A stretch of 12,017 nt of DNA, taken from contig DJOD01000002.1 in assembly GCA_002437115.1 (NCBI GenBank), positions 1-12,017 of the forward strand. Reading direction: 5' to 3'. This stretch comes from Prevotella sp. UBA6447. GTDB lineage: Bacteria; Bacteroidota; Bacteroidia; Bacteroidales; Bacteroidaceae. The translations under genes and the position numbers were made by a program. The notes under the pieces are model-generated. The model saw nothing but the letters and a program-made list of their open reading frames with translations. It did not search any database and was not told the origin of the DNA. Positions 6,845-12,017 of the stretch are shown here, piece by piece (the first letter of the stretch is position 1; every line of letters starts with the position of its first letter).

Positions 6845-7909
6845 ATGACAGAAAAAATTAGAATCAAGGACATTGCTGTGAGGGCCGGCGTATCGGTAGG
6901 AACCGTGGATCGCGTGCTCCATGAGCGTCCCAACGTGTCGGACTCGGCACGACAAAAAGTGGAAGACGCTCTCAAGGAGATGAATTATCAGCCCAACATG
7001 TATGCCTCGGCATTGGCCTACAACAGGTCTTACACTTTCTACGCGCTTATACCCAAGCACGAGCAGGTGGCCTACTGGGAAGAGATAGAAGAAGGAATAG
7101 CCATGGCCGTGGAAGCACGCCGCGATTTCCATATCGAGGCTCACATCGAATATTACAAACGGTTTGATGAGGACTCTTTTTCCAAAACAGCTGAGAAATG
7201 CCTCAGCGCCAAACCCGACGGGCTGGTCATCGTGCCCTCTGACCTTGATGTCACACGTGCCTTTACCGACAAGCTGCATGAGCAAGGCATCCCCTTTGTG
7301 ATGCTCGACTCATACATGCCAGACCTCAAGCCTTTGGCTTTCTATGGACAAGACTCCTTCTCAAGCGGTTATTTTGCGGCTCGAATGCTCATGCTCATCG
7401 CCAGCAAGGAGAAGGAAATCATCTTGATGAAAATCACGAAGGACGGACGCGTCGTTAGCAAACAGCAGGACAACCGTGAGGTGGGCTTTCGCCATTACAT
7501 GCACGACCATTTTCCTGACACGAAAATCATCAACTTGGAGCTTCCTTTTGGAGCCTCACCCGCGCAATACGACAAGATGCTGGAAGCCTGTTTCCAACAA
7601 CACCCCCATGTGCACGACTGCATCACCTTGGGCTCAAAGGCTCATATCGTGGGCGAATTCTTGCTGCGAACCAATCGGCGCGACGTGCAAATCATGGGAT
7701 ATGACATGGTGGGGAAAAATGCCGAATGTCTCCGCATGGGCAGCATCTCGTTCCTCATCGCCCAGCATGCCTACCAACAAGGCTACTGTTGCATCGATGC
7801 CCTATTCCGTGCCATCGTGCTGAAAAAAAAAGTGGAGCCTGTCAACTATATGCCTATCGAGTTGCTGACGAAGGAAAACGTTGAGTTCTACCGGCGCATG
7901 CAGCTCTAA
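6845..7909 (+). CDS. LacI-family transcriptional regulator of the uronate locus
   Basis: A 354-residue DNA-binding regulator. The N-terminal LacI helix-turn-helix is clear (IKDIAVRAGVSVGTVDRVL, about 7-25), followed by the typical NVSDSARQKVEDALKEMNYQPN third helix and the linker to the hinge. The hinge ASALAYNR lacks the usual ARxL arginine but keeps a leucine. Residues from about 60 onward form a periplasmic-binding-protein-like effector domain (for example KPDGLVIVPSD, FVMLDSYMP, FYGQDSFSSGY, QIMGYDM, FLIAQHAYQQGY). In this family a sugar-acid effector would control DNA binding. KDG, altronate or a uronate is a reasonable guess from the neighbours, not shown. It is transcribed divergently from kdgK and co-directionally with uxaA, 58 bases upstream. 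A run of nine A (7823-7831, Lys-Lys-Lys) lies near the 3' end. Confidence 0.93.
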   Translation: MTEKIRIKDIAVRAGVSVGTVDRVLHERPNVSDSARQKVEDALKEMNYQPNMYASALAYNRSYTFYALIPKHEQVAYWEEIEEGIAMAVEARRDFHIEAHIEYYKRFDEDSFSKTAEKCLSAKPDGLVIVPSDLDVTRAFTDKLHEQGIPFVMLDSYMPDLKPLAFYGQDSFSSGYFAARMLMLIASKEKEIILMKITKDGRVVSKQQDNREVGFRHYMHDHFPDTKIINLELPFGASPAQYDKMLEACFQQHPHVHDCITLGSKAHIVGEFLLRTNRRDVQIMGYDMVGKNAECLRMGSISFLIAQHAYQQGYCCIDALFRAIVLKKKVEPVNYMPIELLTKENVEFYRRMQL

Positions 7910-7967
7910 GCCTAAGTGGCTGGGGAACATAAGCCGCAAGCTAATGGCTACATAAAATCAAACGCAC

Positions 7968-9473
7968 ATGAGCGAAGTATCATTTATTAAGATTAATGTC
8001 AAAGACACCGTGGTGGTTTGCCTCAAGACCTACCACAAAGGCGAGACAATTTCTTTGGACGGCAAATACATCGCCGTCTTGCAGGATACGCCTGCTGGGC
8101 ACAAGATTCTAATCAAGGACACCCGTAAGGGAGAAAATATTATCAAGTATGGTTATCCCATTGGTCATGCGGCGGAAGACCTCACGGCTGGACAATGGGT
8201 GAACGAAAACAACCTGAAGACCAACCTCAGTGGCACGCTCACTTATTCATACAATCCCATAGACACGACTCTCAGCGAGCCTTCGCGCGGGGGGATTCCC
8301 ACGACTTTCAAGGGATACCGACGAGCCAACGGCGATGTGGGCGTCAGGAACGAACTGTGGATTGTGCCAACTGTGGGGTGCGTGAATGGCACAGCCGAAC
8401 GGTTGGCGAGAATGATGCGGGAGGAGACACAACTCCAAGGCATAGATGCCATCCATGCCTGGCATCACAATTATGGTTGCTCACAACTGGGTGGCGACCA
8501 CGAGAACACGCGCAAGATACTGCGTGACATCTGCCTACACCCCAACGCGGGAGGCGTGTTGGTGCTGTCGTTGGGTTGTGAGAACAATCAGCCCGATGCC
8601 TTCATGCAACTGTTGGGCAACTACGACCACGACCGCATAAAGCTCCTGGTGACACAGAAGGTGGAGGGTGATGAACTGGATGAAGGCATGCGCATCCTCC
8701 GCCAACTTTACCAAACGGCGCGCCGAGACCAACGGGTGGAGGTTCCTGTCAGCGCATTGCGCGTGGGCCTGAAATGTGGCGGCAGCGATGGTTTCAGTGG
8801 CATCACGGCCAATCCACTTGTGGGCGAGTTCTCGGACAGCCTGGTGGCGCAGGGTGGCTCGACCATACTGACCGAAGTGCCTGAGATGTTCGGAGCCGAG
8901 ACCATACTCATGAATAGGTGCAAGACGCGCCAGTTGTTTGAGCAAACAGTGTGCCTCATCAACGACTTTAAGCAATATTTCCTATCGCACGGCGAACCCG
9001 TTGGCGAGAACCCGTCGCCCGGCAATAAGGCAGGCGGCATCTCAACCCTTGAGGACAAGGCATTGGGCTGCACGCAAAAGAGCGGACGTGCTGCCGTCAG
9101 CGGTGTGTTGCCCTATGGTGAAAGGTTGCAGACTCCTGGCTTGAACCTTCTGTCTGCCCCCGGGAATGACCTGGTAGCTTCCACCGCACTCGCAGCAGCC
9201 GGGTGCCAACTGGTGCTTTTCACCACAGGCCGCGGAACGCCATTCGGAACGTTTGTGCCCACAATAAAGATTGCTACCAACAGTCTGCTTGCCACGCGCA
9301 AGGCAAACTGGATAGACTTTGACGCTGGCGCGCTGCTACGGGGAATGGCCATGCCAGAGTTGGTTGGGCAGCTAACGCGAAAAATTATCGACATTGCCAA
9401 TGGACTGCCCACGCGCAACGAGCAAAACAGTTACAGCGAAATAGCCATTTTCAAGAATGGCGTGACGTTATGA
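7968..9473 (+). CDS. uxaA: altronate dehydratase
   Basis: A 501-residue dehydratase that converts D-altronate to 2-keto-3-deoxygluconate, the substrate of the divergently encoded KDG kinase. The N-terminal SAF domain (about 7-90) contains AGHKILIKDTRKGENIIKYG. The C-terminal catalytic region (about 112-500) carries the UxaA/GarD-family stretches GYRRANGDVGVRNELWI, GGSDGFSGITANP (271-283), EVPEMFGAE (303-311), NPSPGNKAGG with LEDKALGCTQKSG (348-373) and FTTGRGTPFG (418-427). The length matches full two-domain UxaA proteins. The same family includes galactarate dehydratase. The presence of kdgK and kdgA, and no tartronate-semialdehyde genes, favours altronate. The ATG at 7968 opens directly on the SAF domain. 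Its stop overlaps the ATG of a 21-codon ORF by four bases (ATGA). Confidence 0.92.
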   Translation: MSEVSFIKINVKDTVVVCLKTYHKGETISLDGKYIAVLQDTPAGHKILIKDTRKGENIIKYGYPIGHAAEDLTAGQWVNENNLKTNLSGTLTYSYNPIDTTLSEPSRGGIPTTFKGYRRANGDVGVRNELWIVPTVGCVNGTAERLARMMREETQLQGIDAIHAWHHNYGCSQLGGDHENTRKILRDICLHPNAGGVLVLSLGCENNQPDAFMQLLGNYDHDRIKLLVTQKVEGDELDEGMRILRQLYQTARRDQRVEVPVSALRVGLKCGGSDGFSGITANPLVGEFSDSLVAQGGSTILTEVPEMFGAETILMNRCKTRQLFEQTVCLINDFKQYFLSHGEPVGENPSPGNKAGGISTLEDKALGCTQKSGRAAVSGVLPYGERLQTPGLNLLSAPGNDLVASTALAAAGCQLVLFTTGRGTPFGTFVPTIKIATNSLLATRKANWIDFDAGALLRGMAMPELVGQLTRKIIDIANGLPTRNEQNSYSEIAIFKNGVTL

Positions 9474-9535
9474 AAAATACCCCAGGGTGCATAGACTTTT
9501 GTCCTTTGGAGGACAAACAAACACATCAATCATGA
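9470..9535 (+). CDS. possible 21-codon coupling ORF between uxaA and the antiporter gene
   Basis: An ATG that overlaps the uxaA stop (ATGA) opens a 21-residue frame, MKNTPGCIDFCPLEDKQTHQS. It ends in a TGA that itself overlaps the antiporter ATG (ATGA). It spans the whole gap and runs through a 7-bp hairpin. A ribosome finishing uxaA could re-initiate, melt the hairpin and deliver itself to the next gene. The peptide has two cysteines but no recognisable domain. A 66-base open frame can arise by chance, so translation is unproven; the double ATGA arrangement is what makes it worth listing. Confidence 0.3.
   Translation: MKNTPGCIDFCPLEDKQTHQS
9498..9517 (+). repeat. hairpin in the uxaA-antiporter gap
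   Basis: TTTGTCC and GGACAAA form a perfect 7-bp inverted repeat around a TTTGGA loop, ending 14 bases before the antiporter ATG. GGAGGA, the only Shine-Dalgarno-like sequence in the gap, lies partly in the loop and partly in the 3' arm. It is 18 bases from the start, too far for ordinary use. There is no following T tract, so it is more likely a translational or RNA-processing element than a terminator. Confidence 0.4.
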
Positions 9536-10809
9536 AACTGAAAGGATTGCTGGCCTTGTCGCCACTGTTTCTTTTTATAATTCTTTACTTGTCTCTGAGC
9601 ATGATCGTGGGCGACTTCTACAAGGTGCCCATGACCGTTGTGTTTCTCATTTCGAGCATTTATGCCATTGCCATATCAGGCGGGTTTCCCCTCAAGAAGC
9701 GCATCGACATCTTCAGCAGAGGGGCAAGCTCAAACAGCCTGCTGCTCATGTTGTGGATTTATGTGCTGGCTGGCGCGTTCGCAGCCTCGGCCAAGGGCAT
9801 GGGAGCCATCGACTCTACGGTCAACCTCGCAATCAGCACCTTGCCAGCCAGCATGTTGCTACCAGGTCTGTTTGTGGCGTCATGCTTCATTTCCATATCG
9901 ATAGGGACAAGCGTGGGAACAGTGGTTGCGCTGGTTCCCATTGCGGCAGGCATCGCAGCGGAGACGGGGCAGAGCGTGCCCCTGATGACGGCGGTCATCG
10001 TCGGTGGAGCTTATTTTGGCGACAACCTCTCGTTTATCTCCGACACCACGGTCGTGGCGACACAGACGCAGGGATGCAAGATGAGCGACAAGTTTCGGGT
10101 CAACTCTCTCATTGTGCTGCCAGCCGCAATCGTCATCCTGGCGGTTTATGCCTTCATGGGTAGTGGCATGCAAACGCCACACCACTTACCCACCACCGAT
10201 TATGTAAAGGTGATTCCTTACCTTGCAGTGCTCATCGCGGCAATCTGTGGCATGAACGTCATGGCTGTGCTGGTCATTGGCATCGCCCTTTGCGGTATCA
10301 TCGGTATGGCGAAGGGTACGTATGGCTTCTTCGATTGGCTTGGTGCCATGGGACAAGGCATCACGGGCATGGGTGAACTCATCATCATTGCCATGATGGC
10401 TGGGGGCATGTTGGAAATCATACGCGAGAACGGGGGCATCGATTACATCATCAATGTCCTTACCAAGCGTGTGCATGGCAAGCGGGGCGCAGAGCTGTCG
10501 ATCGGCGCGCTGGTGAGCCTGGTCAACATGTGCACAGCCAACAACACGGTAGCCATACTCACTGTGGGGGGCATTGCCAAGCGCATTGGCGACCGTTTCG
10601 GTGTCGACAACCGCAAGAGCGCAAGCATTCTTGACACGTTCTCGTGCACCGTGCAGGGACTCATCCCCTATGGGGTGCAAATGCTGTTGGCGGCTGGCCT
10701 GGCTCATCTCAACCCCATGCAAATCTTGCCTTACCTGTATTATCCCATGGCCATCGGCGTGGCTGCATTGTTGGCCATTCTCTTCAGGTACCCCAAACGA
10801 TACAGTTGA
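9532..10809 (+). CDS. NhaC-family antiporter
   Basis: A 425-residue inner-membrane protein with about ten or more predicted membrane segments. NhaC-family (Na_H_antiporter) features are GTSVGTVVALVPIA (125-138), GAYFGDNLSFISDTT (159-173), matching the family's 'G..FGD..S..SDTT' core, and the second-half NMCTANNTVAI (332-342), with SASILDTFSCTVQGLIPYG near the end. The family exchanges Na+ for H+, and some members (MleN of Bacillus) couple Na+ to organic acids. Placement after uxaA suggests a role during growth on uronates: pH or sodium balance, or movement of a sugar acid. I chose the ATG at 9532; a GTG at 9487 in frame would add 15 polar residues from the hairpin region and is unlikely. Confidence 0.88.
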   Translation: MKLKGLLALSPLFLFIILYLSLSMIVGDFYKVPMTVVFLISSIYAIAISGGFPLKKRIDIFSRGASSNSLLLMLWIYVLAGAFAASAKGMGAIDSTVNLAISTLPASMLLPGLFVASCFISISIGTSVGTVVALVPIAAGIAAETGQSVPLMTAVIVGGAYFGDNLSFISDTTVVATQTQGCKMSDKFRVNSLIVLPAAIVILAVYAFMGSGMQTPHHLPTTDYVKVIPYLAVLIAAICGMNVMAVLVIGIALCGIIGMAKGTYGFFDWLGAMGQGITGMGELIIIAMMAGGMLEIIRENGGIDYIINVLTKRVHGKRGAELSIGALVSLVNMCTANNTVAILTVGGIAKRIGDRFGVDNRKSASILDTFSCTVQGLIPYGVQMLLAAGLAHLNPMQILPYLYYPMAIGVAALLAILFRYPKRYS

Positions 10810-10813
10810 GGAA

Positions 10814-10820
10814 GGGAGGT
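10814..10820 (+). promoter_or_regulatory. strong Shine-Dalgarno before the 263-residue ORF
   Basis: GGGAGGT, eight bases upstream of the ATG at 10829, is a near-perfect anti-16S match. It stands out here because the other genes in the window lack obvious Shine-Dalgarno sites, as is usual in Bacteroidetes. It supports the choice of the ATG at 10829 over any upstream start inside the antiporter gene. Confidence 0.6.
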
Positions 10821-10828
10821 GCTACCGC

Positions 10829-11620
10829 ATGAATATCATCACACGCAATTTTTTCCGCCTTCTGAAATCGGGCGCGCTCAACGAGTATGAGCCCTTGGAA
10901 GCCATGTCGGCCTTCAAGTGGAGAAGGCTCTACCAAATGGTTCACGCGCAACACGTGGAGAGCGTAGCCCTCAAGGGGGTGAAGAACCACCAGAATGACG
11001 AGAACATGAACATTCCCACCGAGCTGGCCGACCAGCCGATGCCTACCCCGTCGGTTGGGGTAGAGCCTCAACTGAGCAACCACTTCCTCAATTACAGGTT
11101 GCGCAAGATAGAGAATTCGGAGCGACATGCCATCGATACCAATGTCGACGCGCTCAACGTGCTGAAGATCATTGTAGGGAACGTCTCATCGATGCTCAAC
11201 CAAGGAATCATGCTGAGCGGCATCATCGACCTGGGCAGTTACCTGCGGAGCAAGGGCGACAAGGTCGATTTCGTGAAGCTCGACACGTGGCTCGGCAAGT
11301 TGCAGCTGCGGCGCATGGCACAACTGCAAGGCTCCATGCTCATGGCTGCGTTCCATTTTGAGCAAGACGAGCTACCTTTCGTTCGCCACGTTGAGGGGGC
11401 AGCCTACAAGCTGGTGCTTCGTTCGGTCACACACACGGCCACTGACACGGCCGAGGAATGGCATTTCCGCCAGCTCAGTTCGGGCTTTGTGCAAAACAAC
11501 TCTTCGCTCCTGCGCCGAAACCTACGCAGAAGCCTGAGGTATGTGACCTACGCTCCTTTGGAGACTGTCAGCAATTTCTTCAACAACTTTGCCCGATCCT
11601 TGCAGGAAATAGAAGAATAG
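10829..11620 (+). CDS. nucleotidyltransferase-family-like protein lacking the catalytic core
   Basis: A 263-residue soluble protein, 19 bases after the antiporter stop and with a strong Shine-Dalgarno, so it is the last gene of the rightward arm. The N-terminus (FFRLLKSGAL, then W..LYQMVHAQHV.SVALKGV, residues 8-51) and residues 123-185 (NQGIMLSGIIDLGSYL, then VDFVKLDTWLGKLQLRRMAQ and a LPF) follow the layout I remember for Bacteroidales NTP_transf_5-type nucleotidyltransferases ('EGIGLRQ..D...L', then 'iDw..l...L..lgl.r.a'). The C-terminal RRNLRRSLR resembles their 'KNLQRLQRDWR' end. These proteins are usually near 370-400 residues with a GD-x-D type catalytic motif. Here the middle is a short proline-rich linker and no such motif is visible, so an enzyme activity is doubtful. 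The family link is an inference; function unknown. Confidence 0.8.
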   Translation: MNIITRNFFRLLKSGALNEYEPLEAMSAFKWRRLYQMVHAQHVESVALKGVKNHQNDENMNIPTELADQPMPTPSVGVEPQLSNHFLNYRLRKIENSERHAIDTNVDALNVLKIIVGNVSSMLNQGIMLSGIIDLGSYLRSKGDKVDFVKLDTWLGKLQLRRMAQLQGSMLMAAFHFEQDELPFVRHVEGAAYKLVLRSVTHTATDTAEEWHFRQLSSGFVQNNSSLLRRNLRRSLRYVTYAPLETVSNFFNNFARSLQEIEE

Positions 11621-11661
11621 GAAGTAGTACACGTTCAAGGGGGGGGCTGTAGAACCAAAAC

Positions 11662-11695
11662 AAAAAGGAGAGAAACCTTAGTTCCTCTCCTTTTT
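11662..11695. terminator. bidirectional intrinsic terminator
   Basis: AAAAAGGAGAG (11662-11672) and CTCTCCTTTTT (11685-11695) pair perfectly over 11 bp. A mismatch, an AAC/GTT extension and a CTTA loop lie inside. The flanking A and T runs make it work from both sides. It ends the rightward arm 41 bases after the 263-residue ORF, and it abuts the stop codon of the leftward pseudogene. Confidence 0.85.
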
Positions 11696-11696
11696 A

Positions 11697-11897
11697 TTAT
11701 CTTCTGTTCTTCATCCGCAAAAAGAAACGCCATAGCCTAAACACTGGCTCACTCAATGCCTCGGCAGGGTAGTGGCTTACCAACCGCCAGTCACGGCGCA
11801 GCCGCTGCAAGTTATGTCAGACTGCGCCATGGCCGAAACGATGTCGCTCGTCATACTGCCTGAAGTTGCCTCCTTGCAAAATGTCTTCAAGCAACAT
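11697..11897 (-). pseudogene. C-terminal remnant of an NTP_transf_5-type nucleotidyltransferase
   Basis: Reading leftward from an ATG at 11897, one frame gives MLLEDILQGGNFRQYDERH, six more residues, an in-frame TGA at 11817-11819, and then HNLQRLRRDWRLVSHYPAEA, continuing through LSEPVFRLWRFFLRMKNRR to a TAA at 11697-11699. This matches the family's usual C-terminus as I recall it ('EILKGGNFG.YD', 'KNLQRLQRDWR', 'P.E.LWEPVF..WHFFWR'). The internal stop and the loss of everything upstream (another in-frame TGA at 11904-11906) mark it as a decayed gene end. The terminator stem starts directly after its stop, as expected for a once-functional gene. A sequencing error at the internal TGA would not rescue the missing first ~300 residues within this window. 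Confidence 0.65.
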
Positions 11898-12017
11898 TTT
11901 TCCTCATGGAAATACTTTTATTGTACATGGCAATACAAAGAAAGATAAATTTCACCCAAATGGAGCGTTACGGCGCCCATTGTGAGCAGACCTACAGGAC
12001 AAACTTCAACCGCAGTA
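11898..12017. other. right edge, no recognisable gene
   Basis: I see no convincing coding frame, RNA gene or Bacteroidetes promoter in this stretch. One minus-strand frame from the window edge stays open for 32 codons (TAVEVCPVGLLTMGAVTLHL and onward to a TAA at about 11918), but I recognise nothing in it. It may be an out-of-frame or decayed part of the same pseudogene, or plain spacer. Confidence 0.5.

Noticed and set aside
10574..10828. Upstream extension of the 263-residue ORF into the antiporter gene
   Set aside because: The extension translates as the antiporter's shadow frame, and a strong Shine-Dalgarno sits before the ATG at 10829.
11639..11646. Run of eight G after the 263-residue ORF
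   Set aside because: It is intergenic, between a stop codon and a terminator, with no promoter nearby, so phase variation has nothing obvious to act on; it may also be a length error in sequencing.

Overview
The window looks like chromosomal DNA of a Bacteroidales bacterium, most likely a Prevotella-type relative. The reasons are a TPR/histidine-kinase protein of a kind I know only from this order, promoters of the Bacteroidetes TAnnTTTG type in the one large divergent spacer, mostly weak or absent Shine-Dalgarno sites, and remnants of a nucleotidyltransferase family common in Bacteroidales. There is no CRISPR array, IS element, tRNA or rRNA.

Left third (46-4760, all minus strand): a signalling operon. 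Its first gene is a very large lipoprotein-like sensor kinase with a periplasmic TPR sensor, a complete ATP-binding kinase domain, and a second membrane-spanning unit. That second unit carries an H-box-like motif but a decayed ATP-binding domain. A NarL/LuxR-type response regulator follows 13 bases later. A small polytopic membrane protein overlaps the regulator's stop codon. A hairpin (4780-4806) separates this operon from the sugar-acid genes.

Centre (4890-10809): a uronate-degradation locus built as two divergent arms around a 220-base regulatory spacer. The leftward arm is kdgK-kdgA (2-keto-3-deoxygluconate kinase and KDPG aldolase). The rightward arm is a LacI-family regulator, altronate dehydratase (uxaA), a possible 21-codon coupling ORF, and an NhaC-family antiporter. 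Together the enzymes take D-altronate (the galacturonate/pectin branch) to KDG, then KDPG, then pyruvate plus glyceraldehyde-3-phosphate. Uronate isomerase and tagaturonate reductase are not here. Each arm has a good Bacteroidetes promoter, and two perfect 10-bp palindromes by the kdgK promoter are operator candidates for the LacI protein.

Right end (10829-12017): a 263-residue protein that reads like a Bacteroidales nucleotidyltransferase-family (NTP_transf_5-like) protein without its catalytic core. It is followed by a strong bidirectional terminator and, on the other strand, by a stop-interrupted C-terminal remnant of a more orthodox member of what appears to be the same family. The last ~120 bases hold nothing I can recognise.

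The most unusual items are the complementary two-module kinase, the coreless nucleotidyltransferase relative beside its pseudogene, and the small ORF joined to both neighbours by ATGA overlaps.
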